A DNA stretch of 64,000 bases. Origin: Geoalkalibacter halelectricus. Its GTDB lineage: Bacteria > Desulfobacterota > Desulfuromonadia > Desulfuromonadales > Geoalkalibacteraceae. The stretch spans positions 3,845,001 through 3,909,000 of the forward strand of contig NZ_CP092109.1 of the NCBI RefSeq assembly GCF_025263685.1, given 5' to 3'. This document shows, piece after piece, positions 45,154-55,100 of the stretch (within the stretch, counting starts at the first letter, position 1; every line of letters begins with the position of its first letter). Made by a program: the position numbers and the translations under genes. The notes beneath the pieces were generated by a model that searched no databases, had not been told where the DNA came from, and saw only the letters and a program-made list of their open reading frames with translations.

Positions 45154-46335
45154 TTAATGGAAGGGTGGGTCGGAAAATTCAAACTTGCGCAAACACAGAA
45201 CGAGAAGTGCGCACAGGGCCAGGCCGAGAATCAAAAAGGCGGTGTCGAGGCCCCAGCGGTCGGCCACCACCCCGACGGCCGGCCCCGTGCAGATGAAACA
45301 GAAGCGAAAGGCAAAGGATTTCAACGACATGATGCTGGCGCGATTGGATGAGCGGCTTTGTCTTTGGATATGCCCCTTGAGCATGGGACCCTGGAGGCCG
45401 CGCATCATGGTGAGCAGGTAATAGAATAGAAAACTCCACAGGGCATGGGTGAACGCCAGCCCGAAATAGCCGCAGGCGACCAACCCGAACAGCAGCAGCG
45501 CCATCGCCCGGTTGCCGAGGCGCATAGAGAAGCGGTAGCTGAGCCAGGAGAACAGAGCTACCGTGGCGTTGGCACCGGCCCAGATGGGTCCGAACCAGGC
45601 CAGCGGCACGCCGGTTTCCTGCATGAACGGCTGAATCAGCCAGACCGGGTAATAGGAAGCCAGCCCCAGCACCGTCGCCAAGGTGACAACGGCTCGCAGG
45701 CGGCGGTTGTCGCGAAAGGTGTAGCGGACCGTGCCCCAAGCCTCGGCCAGGTGCGAGGTCGCCTCGGGTGCTCGCTCGCGTGGAGGTTCCTTGAGCGTCG
45801 TGGTCAGGCCAAGGGCCAGAATCCAGACCAGCACTTGGATGAGGAAGGGCAGCAGGGGGAAAAAAGCATAGAGAACCCCGGCGAATACGGCCCCCGCCGC
45901 TTCTCCGGCCTGTGCCAGGCCGATCAGGCGCCCTTCGTATTGGGCATAGCGGTGTTCGTTGCCGTCCTCGCGCAGGGTCTCATAAAGAAGAGCGCTGTCG
46001 GAGCCGCTGATAAAGGCATAGGAGGCTCCGAGCAGCAATTCGGCGATCAGCACCTCCCAGAACGAACCGGCGAACAGATACCAGCCCCAGCCGCAAATGC
46101 CGAGAAGCGACGCCAGGTTGAGACTGAAGCGGTACCCAAGCCGATCGCTAAGGTAGCCGGAGGGATATTCGAAGGCGAGGGTGGAGAGGGAGAAAAAGCC
46201 CTGGAGAACGAGGATCTCGGTGAGACTCAGGCCGATGTGGTCCTTCCAGAACAGGGTGATGATCGCCATGGGAAACAGCGTCATCTTGAGGAAGGAGAAC
46301 GCGCCGAGCTTGGTGATGTTGGCGGAGAGGGACAA
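45154..46335 (-). CDS. Major facilitator superfamily transporter
   Basis: The 393-residue protein has about 12 helices, with the MFS loop EYPSGYLSDRLGYRFSLNLAS between helices 2 and 3 and DRWGLDTAFLILGLALCALL at the end. The acidic YETLREDGNEHRYAQYEGRLIGLAQAGEA segment is typical of the drug/unknown-substrate MFS_1 branch. The substrate is unknown. It lies downstream of the ferredoxin gene on the same strand with a 43-base gap. Confidence 0.9.
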   Translation of the reverse strand: MSLSANITKLGAFSFLKMTLFPMAIITLFWKDHIGLSLTEILVLQGFFSLSTLAFEYPSGYLSDRLGYRFSLNLASLLGICGWGWYLFAGSFWEVLIAELLLGASYAFISGSDSALLYETLREDGNEHRYAQYEGRLIGLAQAGEAAGAVFAGVLYAFFPLLPFLIQVLVWILALGLTTTLKEPPRERAPEATSHLAEAWGTVRYTFRDNRRLRAVVTLATVLGLASYYPVWLIQPFMQETGVPLAWFGPIWAGANATVALFSWLSYRFSMRLGNRAMALLLFGLVACGYFGLAFTHALWSFLFYYLLTMMRGLQGPMLKGHIQRQSRSSNRASIMSLKSFAFRFCFICTGPAVGVVADRWGLDTAFLILGLALCALLVLCLRKFEFSDPPFH

Positions 46336-46378
46336 GGGCGGTCACCAGTCCGGTTGGTCAACGCTCAGGGAAGAGGCC

Positions 46379-46594
46379 TCACTCCGACCAGTAGATGCAG
46401 GCCACGGGACAATTGTCCATGGCTGCCTCGATTTTGTCCTCGGGCGCGCCGCTTGGATTGTAGACGGTGGATTTGTGCTCATGGCCATGACCGCCTTCGG
46501 GGCCTTCCTCCATGCGAAAAACTTCCGGGCAAATCTGGGTGCAGACTTCGCATCCGATGCAGGCCTCTTGATCGACGACGGGAACGCGGGGCAT
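46379..46594 (-). CDS. 4Fe-4S ferredoxin
   Basis: The 71-residue ferredoxin has VDQEACIGCEVCTQICPEVF, giving three cluster ligands plus CP, and NCPVACIYW, giving the last ligand: one 4Fe-4S cluster. Between them is an unusual His-rich loop (EGGHGHEHKST). It is a small electron carrier of the type found in anaerobes. The ribosome site AGGAGACAG precedes the ATG. Confidence 0.93.
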   Translation of the reverse strand: MPRVPVVDQEACIGCEVCTQICPEVFRMEEGPEGGHGHEHKSTVYNPSGAPEDKIEAAMDNCPVACIYWSE

Positions 46595-46843
46595 GGGCTG
46601 TCTCCTTGGGTGGATTCGGGCGTCACTCTAGCAGCAAACCAAACAAAATCCAACGGCAAATGCACCGGAACAAAAGTCCCCGCCGGTGCATGGGCCAACC
46701 CGCCTGCGCACGGAGATTGCATGAGAACTTGGCGTTGTGTTATGAATCAAAACTTATCATCTGGTTGCTGTTCAGCTTGGAGCCTGCGACCCCACAACGG
46801 GCGAATAGATACATCCTTGGCGGCACATCGCTTCGAGGTCGGC

Positions 46844-48349
46844 GTGAAGATTAATTTAGGTCTGCGAAGTGAAATCCTCATCAGCCTGACTCTTCTGGTG
46901 GTGTCCGGACTGCTGTTTTCCGCTTTGTTTCTGCTCAAGGTCGCGGAAAACGAGCTGGTGCAGGAACGCGTCCATATCACCTTCGACCTGTTGCAGAACC
47001 TGCCCCGGATCGCAACGGTCGACGACACGGGAACGCGATTTCTGAACGAGATCGACTGGCTGGTTCGCCAGTTGAACCTCCAGGCCGATCTGCAAACCTA
47101 CGCGATCTTTGATGCCGATCTCCAGTGGTTTTCCGGCTCGAATCAGGCGCCGGCCGGGTCCGAGCCTCTGGACAGGGCGGCCCGTTTCGGCACCCCCCGG
47201 GTGGTGCTGCATTCCGCGCCGGGTTGGCGCGCCCTGGTGCCTGGCAGCGGTGGTTCTTTCGAGTGCTATGTGCCGCTGATCGCCGAGGGCAGCATCGAAG
47301 GTGTCTTGCATGCCCGCTATGGCCTGGATGCCGTGGCACGGCGCATGGTTCTGGCGCAGCAGGCCGTTGGGGCTCTCATCCTTGGTTTCGGCGCGGTTTT
47401 GATCGCCTTCGGCACCTATCTGCTGGGGCGCACCCTGGTGTCTCCCGTGCGCCGCCTCATGCAGGCTACTACCAGCATCGCCGCCGGGGATCTGAGTGTC
47501 CAGGTGCCGGTGGATGGGCCGCGCGAGATTGCCCAGTTGGCGAAATCCTTCAATGTCATGACCCAGGCTTTGGAGCAGAGCCGCGGCGAAACCCAGGCCA
47601 CCATCGCGTCCCTGCACCGAACCAATTCCGAGTTGGCCCAAACCCGGGACAGCCTGGTGCGGAGCGAAAAAATGGCCGCCGTCGGAACCCTGGCCGCGGG
47701 TATGGCCCACGAAATCGGCAATCCGTTGAGCGCCTCCATGGGGTACCTGGAACTGTTGCAGGCCCAAGGGCGCGATCCCGACCAGGGTGATCTGTTGGCG
47801 CGTGCCGCTCGCGAGTTGGCGCGCATCGACCGGTTGGTGCGTGACCTGTTGGATTTTGCCGCGCCGCAAGCGGCTGCGAGTGAAATTTGCGACCCTGCCA
47901 CAGCGGTTGGTGAGGCCGTGGATCTGCTCAGGGCGCAAGGGGTGTTCGAGGGTCTGGAATTGCGGGTCGAGCTGCCGCGGGCGCTGCCCAGGGTGCGGGC
48001 CTGTCGGCATAAATTGGTGCAGGTACTCGTCAACCTGCTGGTCAATGCACGTGATGCCTGTGCGCCCGGCCAGGGTGTGGTGACCCTGGAGGGGCAGGCG
48101 CACGACGGTGAAATATGCCTGGTCGTGCGCGACAACGGGTGCGGATTGAGCGAGGAGCGGATGAAGCGCATTTTTGATCCCTTTTTCACCACCAAGGAAC
48201 CCGGTAAGGGCCGGGGGCTGGGGTTGTTTTTCTGCCACAAGGTGGTAGAGGACTGGCAGGGGCGGCTGGAGGTCGAAAGCCGCCCTGGGCAAGGATCGGC
48301 CTTTTTCCTTACCTTGCCCATTGCCGCGGCGGAGGGTGGCCGTGTCTGA
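46844..48349 (+). CDS. Membrane sensor histidine kinase (NtrB/PilS-like) paired with an NtrC-type regulator
   Basis: The 501-residue kinase starts at GTG 46844 with GAGGT upstream. It has a first membrane helix (ILISLTLLVVSGLLFSALFLL), a periplasmic sensor of about 145 residues, a second helix (AVGALILGFGAVLIAFGTYL), HAMP (GRTLVSPVRRLMQATTSIAAGDLSV), HisKA (GTLAAGMAHEIGNPLSASMGYL) and HATPase (VLVNLLVNARDAC, GKGRGLGLFFCHKVVEDWQG). The HEIGNP box is that of NtrB/PilS-like kinases. It overlaps the response regulator gene by 8 bases and precedes the pilin operon, so it likely controls pilus biogenesis. Confidence 0.93.
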   Translation: MKINLGLRSEILISLTLLVVSGLLFSALFLLKVAENELVQERVHITFDLLQNLPRIATVDDTGTRFLNEIDWLVRQLNLQADLQTYAIFDADLQWFSGSNQAPAGSEPLDRAARFGTPRVVLHSAPGWRALVPGSGGSFECYVPLIAEGSIEGVLHARYGLDAVARRMVLAQQAVGALILGFGAVLIAFGTYLLGRTLVSPVRRLMQATTSIAAGDLSVQVPVDGPREIAQLAKSFNVMTQALEQSRGETQATIASLHRTNSELAQTRDSLVRSEKMAAVGTLAAGMAHEIGNPLSASMGYLELLQAQGRDPDQGDLLARAARELARIDRLVRDLLDFAAPQAAASEICDPATAVGEAVDLLRAQGVFEGLELRVELPRALPRVRACRHKLVQVLVNLLVNARDACAPGQGVVTLEGQAHDGEICLVVRDNGCGLSEERMKRIFDPFFTTKEPGKGRGLGLFFCHKVVEDWQGRLEVESRPGQGSAFFLTLPIAAAEGGRV

Positions 48350-49691
48350 GCGCCCGCGGGTTCTTATCGTCGATGATGAAAGCGCCATGCGCCATATGCT
48401 GCGTCTGTTGCTTGAGCGCGCGGGCTATGTGGTGGGTGAGGCCGCCGACGGGCGGCAGGCGCTGGAGCGGCTCGACCAGGAGCCCTGCGACATCGTGCTC
48501 TGCGACCTGCGCATGCCCGAGTTGGGCGGGCTGGATCTGCTCGCGGAGGCGCGCCGCAGAAACCTGCCGCAAACTTTTATCATGATGACCGCTTACGGCA
48601 GTATCGAAACCGCCCTGGATTGCATGAAGCGTGGCGCCTACGATTACCTCTCCAAGCCCTTCAAGCCCGACGAGGTGGTTCTGACCCTGCGCAAGGCCGA
48701 GGAACGCCTGGGCTTGCAGCGCGAAAACCAGGAGCTGCGCCGCCAGATCGAGGGGAACAACCGGCACGACATGGTTTATCGCAGCGTCGCCATGGCCAAG
48801 GTGGTTGAGCTGGCCCGACGTGTCGCCCCGGCCGCCAGCGCGGTTTTGATTCGCGGCGAAACCGGCACCGGCAAGGAATTGGTGGCGCGCACCCTGCACG
48901 CACAAAGTGGGCGCCGCCCGGAGCGCTTCGTTGCGCTTAATTGCGGCGCCGTCCCGGTCGGGCTGCTGGAAAGCGAGTTGTTCGGGCATGCGCGCGGAGC
49001 TTTCACCGGTGCCGCGCAGGAGCGCGAGGGCCTGTTCGCGGCGGCGGATCAGGGCACCCTGTTCCTCGACGAAATCGCCGAATTGCCCCTGGAACTGCAG
49101 CCCAAGTTGCTGCGGGTACTGCAGGAAGGCGAGGTGCGCCGCATCGGTGAAACCCACAGCCGGCACGTCGATGTCCGCGTGGTCGCCGCCACCGCCGCGG
49201 ATCTCGGCGAGGCCGTGGCGCAAGGCCGGTTTCGCGAGGATCTCTACTATCGGCTCAACGTGGTGGAACTGCTGATCCCGCCCCTGCGCGAGCGCCCCGA
49301 GGATATTCGGCCCCTGGCTGAACACTTTTTGGAAAGGATTGCCCGGCGCGAGGGCCGTGCGGTGCCGCGCATCGTAGGCGAATGTCTGGAGTTGCTCGAG
49401 AGCTACGCCTGGCCGGGTAATGTGCGCGAACTCGCCAATTTCATCGAGCGTACCCTGATTTTCTGCCGCGCGCCGCTCATCGGCCGCGAGGATTTGCCCT
49501 GGGAAATCCGGCGCCGCAGCCGCCAGTCCGATGACGGCTATTCCCTCAAAGCCGCCACGGCCCGCATGGAGAAGGAATACATCCGCAAGGCCCTGGCGCG
49601 CACCGGCGGCAATCGCACCCATGCGGCGCGCCTGCTGGAAATCAGCTTGCGCGCCTTGCTCTACAAGCTCAAGGATTATGAAATCGAATGA
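48342..49691 (+). CDS. NtrC-family sigma-54-dependent response regulator
   Basis: The 449-residue regulator starts at GTG 48342 after GGAGGG. Receiver: [14 protein letters not shown], phospho-Asp in [12 protein letters not shown] near residue 52, Lys in YLSKPF near 104. AAA+ domain: Walker [13 protein letters not shown] near 171-182, the GAFTGA loop that contacts sigma-54 ([11 protein letters not shown]), Walker [15 protein letters not shown]. Fis-type helix-turn-helix at the C-terminus ([23 protein letters not shown]). It should activate the sigma-54 promoter found 94 bases downstream of its stop. Confidence 0.95.
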   Translation: MSERPRVLIVDDESAMRHMLRLLLERAGYVVGEAADGRQALERLDQEPCDIVLCDLRMPELGGLDLLAEARRRNLPQTFIMMTAYGSIETALDCMKRGAYDYLSKPFKPDEVVLTLRKAEERLGLQRENQELRRQIEGNNRHDMVYRSVAMAKVVELARRVAPAASAVLIRGETGTGKELVARTLHAQSGRRPERFVALNCGAVPVGLLESELFGHARGAFTGAAQEREGLFAAADQGTLFLDEIAELPLELQPKLLRVLQEGEVRRIGETHSRHVDVRVVAATAADLGEAVAQGRFREDLYYRLNVVELLIPPLRERPEDIRPLAEHFLERIARREGRAVPRIVGECLELLESYAWPGNVRELANFIERTLIFCRAPLIGREDLPWEIRRRSRQSDDGYSLKAATARMEKEYIRKALARTGGNRTHAARLLEISLRALLYKLKDYEIE

Positions 49692-49784
49692 ATATCCGTT
49701 AAATGACGCAGCGTATGAAGCTTTTTGCATAGTCCGGCGGTGGGTATCTGGTATAGAATGCGGGTTTTGAACCATTCGGGCGAC

Positions 49785-49800
49785 TGGTGCGGGAATTGCA
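49785..49800 (+). promoter_or_regulatory. Sigma-54 promoter of the first pilin operon
   Basis: TGGTGCGGGAATTGCA matches TGG-N..-TTGCA with GG and GC 10 bases apart. It lies 42 bases before the pilV ATG and downstream of the NtrC-type regulator gene, giving a self-contained control unit. Transcription would start near 49812. Confidence 0.78.
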
Positions 49801-49842
49801 GCGGCTTGGAGTGGTAAACCCGTTTTTTTTCAGGGCTTGTCC

Positions 49843-50253
49843 ATGAAATTATCACGACAAAAAGGCTTTACCCTGCTCGAACTGCTCATCGCCATCACCA
49901 TCTTTGCCGTCGGCCTGCTGACCGTGGCCGGCATGCAGATGTCTGCCATGCGCGCCAATGTGGTGGCCGACAGCACCGCCGTCGCCACGGCCGTTGCCCA
50001 GGGGGTGCTCGAAGAGTTGCTGTCGCGCCCGCCGGGTGATGGGGTGTTCAACAACAACAATGTGCAGACCTATCCATTGGGCCAAATGATCGGGGAACAG
50101 GTTCCCGGGGGCTCAAGATATGCGGCAACTTTTCAGGTGTTTCCAGATAACCCCGGACCTGGGATGGTGCGGATTCGGGTAGAAGTCGTCGGAGGCAGCA
50201 CCATGACCGGTGGCTCGCGAGAAGTCGTGCTCAACGGGTTTAAGAGACTATGA
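49843..50253 (+). CDS. pilV: Type IV pilus minor pilin PilV (cluster 1)
   Basis: The 136-residue prepilin has the cleavage motif SRQKG/FTLLELLIAITIFAVGLLTVAGMQ, with Gly before and Glu5 after the site. The rest is a short pseudopilin head (VVADSTAVATAVAQGVLEEL). PilV, PilW, PilX and FimT form the minor pilin priming complex at the pilus tip together with PilY1. It overlaps pilW by four bases. Confidence 0.92.
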   Translation: MKLSRQKGFTLLELLIAITIFAVGLLTVAGMQMSAMRANVVADSTAVATAVAQGVLEELLSRPPGDGVFNNNNVQTYPLGQMIGEQVPGGSRYAATFQVFPDNPGPGMVRIRVEVVGGSTMTGGSREVVLNGFKRL

Positions 50254-51218
50254 CCAGAACGGCACCGCACCGCGACCAGGGCGGCTTTACCCTCATCGAA
50301 GTCCTCATCGTGACCGCCTTGCTCGGCGTGGTCATGGCCGCGGTCTTTGCCCTGGTGCAGACCTCGCAGCGCCATGCCCACACCTCCGAGGAGGTGGTCG
50401 AGGTGCAGCAGAACCTGCGGGTCGCCCTCGAGCGCATGAGCCGCGATCTGCGTCTGGCGGGGCTAGGCGTGGCAGATGAAGACATCTTCGTGGCCCGGCC
50501 CGATTTTCTGCGCTGTGAGGGCCTCGACGACGACGGCGACTGTCTCGATTCAAACGCGCTGATTTTTCGCACCCTCTCCGCGCCGGGCCAGATTGCGCGC
50601 ATCAACGACGAGTTGACCACCACCGCCGCCGAGCATGTCCTCAGGGTGGCCTCGGCGGACATGGCGCGTCTGTTCCATGAAGAAGACTATGTGGTAAATC
50701 CCGTATATGTGCGCATTTTTCGCCCGGCAACCCGTGTTCAGCCTCTGGACCGGGTTTTTCAGGTCATGGCGGCCAATCCCGATTCGGCCGATCCGACCCT
50801 GACACTGAACGGCTTCAATACATCCGTGTCCCTACGGCCGGGTGATCTGATCGCGCGGGTCGAAGTTCGCCCGGGTGTCGTTGACCCCAACAGCAACCCG
50901 CCCGAACATCCCAACCAGATCCGCTATCGCCTGGTCCGAGCCGAGAGTGCCGATGAAGATCAATTTCTGCTCGCCCGCATTCCGACCGGAGTTGATCCCG
51001 ACGACCGCGATGCCTTTGAAATTTTGGCCTCCAAGATCACCGGGGTGACTTTTGAGTATTTTCAGGACAATCAGGGTGATGTCCGTGCCGTGCGCATCAC
51101 CCTGACCGGCGCCACCGATGCGACCCGGACCGGCGTGGCCGGCTACCTGGCCCCGGGGCAGGATAATAACGTCAGGACGCGCAGCCTGACCACCGTGGTG
51201 CAACTGCGCAATCGATGA
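50250..51218 (+). CDS. pilW: Type IV pilus minor pilin PilW (cluster 1)
   Basis: The 322-residue protein has DQGG/FTLIEVLIVTALLGVVMAAVFALVQ at its N-terminus and then VEVQQNLRVALERMSRDLRLAGLG, the PilW signature, followed by a large beta-rich head with HQIRYRL-like strands. The Glu5 residue is present. The start overlaps pilV (ATGA). Confidence 0.92.
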   Translation: MTRTAPHRDQGGFTLIEVLIVTALLGVVMAAVFALVQTSQRHAHTSEEVVEVQQNLRVALERMSRDLRLAGLGVADEDIFVARPDFLRCEGLDDDGDCLDSNALIFRTLSAPGQIARINDELTTTAAEHVLRVASADMARLFHEEDYVVNPVYVRIFRPATRVQPLDRVFQVMAANPDSADPTLTLNGFNTSVSLRPGDLIARVEVRPGVVDPNSNPPEHPNQIRYRLVRAESADEDQFLLARIPTGVDPDDRDAFEILASKITGVTFEYFQDNQGDVRAVRITLTGATDATRTGVAGYLAPGQDNNVRTRSLTTVVQLRNR

Positions 51219-51290
51219 AAGCCAGGAAGCGCAGTTTTCGGATGTCATCCGCTTGCATCCCGCTTTTTCCGCGTTCATCTGCGTACCGAT

Positions 51291-51797
51291 ATGGGGTTTG
51301 ACATGCATATGAAAACGATCGCCTCTCCCGCAGCCATTCTCGCCGATCAACGCGGCACCGCCCTGGTGCTGGTGCTGGTCATGCTCGCCGTGCTGCTGAT
51401 TCTCGGCTCCTTTGCCCTGACCAATTCATCCGTCGACGTCAAGATTTCCGGCAACTACCGCGCATCGAACGAATCCCTGTTCGCCGCCGAGCGCGGCCTG
51501 CAGGTCGGCTTGGAAAATTTGCGCGATGATCTGGATCTCGAGGACCACGGCGATGTCATTCGAGTCGACCGCAGCGGCCTTTATGTGCCCGTGGGCAATG
51601 GGCCCAAACGCGACAGCGGTGCCAGCTTCATCACCAACGGCCCGCCGCCGGTGGGGTCGGGGATGGACGCCACCACCGCCAGCGGCTTTCAGGCGCGCTA
51701 TTATGCCATCGAAGTCCATGGGCAGTTTCCCCAGGGAGCGCCCAATGCCGCCCATAGTGAATTGGAAATGCAGGCTTCACGGATTGTGGCTCGTTAG
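51291..51797 (+). CDS. pilX: Type IV pilus minor pilin PilX (cluster 1)
   Basis: The 168-residue protein has DQRG/TALVLVLVMLAVLLILGSFAL, with the PilX feature of lacking Glu5, then SSVDVKISGNYRASNESLFAAERGLQVGLE, the PilX N-terminal domain. The start is uncertain among in-frame ATGs at 51291, 51303 and 51309; none has a strong ribosome site. It is separated from pilW by 72 bases. Confidence 0.88.
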   Translation: MGFDMHMKTIASPAAILADQRGTALVLVLVMLAVLLILGSFALTNSSVDVKISGNYRASNESLFAAERGLQVGLENLRDDLDLEDHGDVIRVDRSGLYVPVGNGPKRDSGASFITNGPPPVGSGMDATTASGFQARYYAIEVHGQFPQGAPNAAHSELEMQASRIVAR

Positions 51798-51809
51798 AGG
51801 GAGGAGAGA

Positions 51810-52190
51810 ATGGCACCTTTTCGCAATGCAGTCATCGCTGGGGTTTTTATTCTCTGCTGCGTCCTTGCCGGGTTTGTCGCGCCAGGCCATGCGGAGGATT
51901 TCGTTTGGCCCGAGGCAGCCGATTACCGCTCCGGCCAGACTTATGCCGGGCGCTATAATCCGCAGGATTTGTTCTGGAGCTATGCCCCGCAGGGACCCTA
52001 TAGATCTTCATTGGCCCCGGATCATCTCGCGGCGGTTCGCTGCGTCGCGGCGCGCGACTCCTTGCAGGCACGCGGCTATTGGGCGGGGCGGCTGCTGGAG
52101 GATGGCGGTTGTGGTCCCGCCGGCGATCCGCGGATTCTGGCTGTGGGAAATTTCCTGAACTATCTTGAAGGAGGCGAGGCCCATGAGTGA
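51810..52190 (+). CDS. Small secreted protein between pilX and pilY1
   Basis: The 126-residue protein has a clear signal peptide (NAVIAGVFILCCVLAGFVAPGHAED) and a mature part of about 95 residues with two Cys (VRCVAARD, DGGCGPAG) that may form a disulfide. No family was recognised. GGGAGGAGAG precedes the ATG and the stop overlaps pilY1 (ATGAGTGA), so it is co-translated with the tip adhesin and may be a tip-complex accessory. Confidence 0.7.
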   Translation: MAPFRNAVIAGVFILCCVLAGFVAPGHAEDFVWPEAADYRSGQTYAGRYNPQDLFWSYAPQGPYRSSLAPDHLAAVRCVAARDSLQARGYWAGRLLEDGGCGPAGDPRILAVGNFLNYLEGGEAHE

Positions 52191-55100
52191 ACAGGGTTCG
52201 GCGATTTTTCTCAGAGATAGCAAAGGGCTTAAGAGATTTTTCCGCCTAATCGGGTTGATGGTGACATTGCTCCTGCTTTTGACTTTTCAATCGGCCTGGG
52301 CGGGACCCGATGATTATCTGTGTGATACGGCCATTTTCGGAGCCGGAGGACAGGGTTTTGCTCCCAATGTGCTGATCATCGTCGATACCTCGGGCAGCAT
52401 GCGCGACAAGATGCCCGTCCAGCCCTACAACGCCAACATCACCTATCCTCAGTCCAATACTTGCGGGGCCAGCGGCAATCAGCCCTGCGTGCCCGATGAA
52501 ATCTACGAGTGCGACTCGCCGGATTTGAATTGCAAGCTGAAAAAGGCCCATGCAACCTATCCCCTGACCGATTCCTGCGGACCCGGCAATGATGAATTGT
52601 GGAATTTCGGCATATGGCCGACCAACGAATATGAAATCAATAACAACCGCAACGATTGCACCTTCACCGGCGGCGACGGCAGGCGGCGCAGAAGTGGGAG
52701 CTGGAATTACTACGTCACCGGCAACTGGGCCAATTACCGGGCACAGGTGGTGGACGAAACCAAAATTCAGATCGCCAAGCGGGTGGTCAAGGATGTGGTC
52801 GCGGCCAATCCTGGTGTGCGCTTCGGGCTGATGCGCTTTAACTTTGAAAACGGCGGTCGCTTCGCCACCAGCGGCACCTACACGGCCTATGTCGACGACC
52901 TCAACGAAATCTGGCAGGGCGGCACCACCAAGCGCACCAAATTTTATGAAGCCGTCGATAATCTCACCGCCGAAGGCTGGACACCCCTGGCCGAGACCCT
53001 GTTTGAGGCGCGCGCTTATTTTCGCGGTCTGCCCAGTGTCTTCAACAGCGGCACCTACACTTCGCCAATGCAGGCGCACTGCCAGAACAACTACATCATC
53101 CTGGTCTCCGACGGCATGTCGACGCGCGACGATGACCCGGTGCTGCGCACCATTTGCGACAACGGCGACTGCACCGGCAGCGGTCCGACCAAACAATACA
53201 ATTGGCGCGGCACCGATCATCTCATCGATGTTGCCTGGGAACTCTACAACACCGATATGTTCCCGCACTGGCCGGGCAAGCAGAACGTCACCACCTACAT
53301 GGTGGGCTTCGGCCTCGAAGGGGCGGTGGCCGAGGCCGTCGAACTGTTGGACGCGGCCATGCATGAAGGCACCGGCGGTCGCCACAGTCTGGCCTTTCTC
53401 GCCAACGATCCCGACGGCTTCAGCGCGGCGCTGACCGCCATCATCGATGAAATTCGCGAGGTGCATACCTCCTTTGCCACGCCCGTCGCACCGGCCAGCC
53501 CGCAAAACCGCTATGCCAGCGGCGAACATATCTACCTGAGCCTGTTTCAGCCCATCGGCAACGGGCGCTGGCGCGGCAACCTGAAAAAATTCGGCCTGGC
53601 CGCCGATGGCCGGATTCTCGACAGCCTCGGCCTGGAGGCGACGCGGCCCGACGGTCGCTTCAAGGACAGCGCGACCTCGTATTGGAGCGTTTTCTCCGAT
53701 GGCGCCGAGGTTGACAAGGGCGGCGCCGGGGCCCTGTTGGCAAACCGTAATCTCATCAATAATCCGCGCAACATCTACACCAACCTCGGTCCGGCGCAAC
53801 TTACACACGGCGATAACCGCTTCGCTCTTGGCAATGCGGCCTTGACGCGGCAGATGCTCGGCGTGGGCTCGGATAGCGAACGCGATCTCTTAATGCGCTT
53901 CGTTCAAGGCTTCGACGCCTACGATGACAACGCCAACGGCAATACCGGCGAAAACCGCGACTGGATCCTCGGCGACATTCTGCATTCAAGTCCCGCGGTG
54001 GTGCATTACTCGGCCAATCAGAGCGTTATTTTCGTCGGCGCCAACGACGGCCAACTGCGCGCCTTCAATGATGGCGACGGCCAGGAACTCTGGTCGTTCA
54101 TCCCCGATATTTTGTTGCCCGATTTAAAGTATTTGCGCGACGGACACCACACCTACTTCGTCGATATGACGCCGACGGTCTTTGTGCTGGACAAAAATCA
54201 GAACGGGGTCATTGAGGCGGATGCCGGGGATCGGGTCATTCTCCTTTTCGGCCTGCGACGTGGCGGCGGCAAGGATCGCCTGCTGAGCCCGCAGGTGCGC
54301 GGGGGGTATTACGCCCTGGATGTGAGCAATCCCGCCCAGCCTGAGTTCCTGTGGAAGATCACCAGCGCCACCCCGGGCTTTGACGAGTTGGGCGAAAGCT
54401 GGAGCAACCCGACCCTGGCGCGCATGCGGGTCGAAGTGGACGGCGTGGTGAAAGACATACTGGTGGCGGTTTTCGGCGCCGGGTATGACAACAACGAAGA
54501 CCGGCGCTTTGGCAATACCCAGAGTTTTCCACCTGCGAACGACGCCACCGATACCACCTTGCCCACCCTGGATGCCGGCCAGGTGACCAGTCCCGGCGGC
54601 GGGGCCCAGCACAATCCGCGCGGGCGCGGTATCTATGCGGTGAAGGTCGGTGAGTTCAGCGGTGCGACTTTTGAGCGGACCACCAGCCCCAGAAAAATTT
54701 GGGGGTATACCGTCGCCGACAACGCAGCGATGACTTTTTCCATTCCCTCCGAGGTCGCCGCCCTGGATCTGTCCCACAACGGTTATGTCGACCGCTTTTA
54801 CGTGGGGGATACCGGCGGTCGGGTGTGGCGTATCGACGCGCGCGCCGCCCTTCCCGCCGATTGGGGGGTGGAACTCATTTTCGATGCCAATGGCGGGCAG
54901 TTGGTGGAAAAAGGGCGCAAGTTCTTTCAGCGCCCCTCGGTGACCGTGGAGCGTAACCGTCAGCCCATGATTTTTATCGGCAGCGGCGACCGCTCTCATC
55001 CCCTCAATGAGGCCGTGGTCGATCGGCTTTACGCCATCAAGGACCCCCTCGACCGACCCGCGTCCAAACCGGCTTGGGATGCTACACCCTTGACCGAGGC

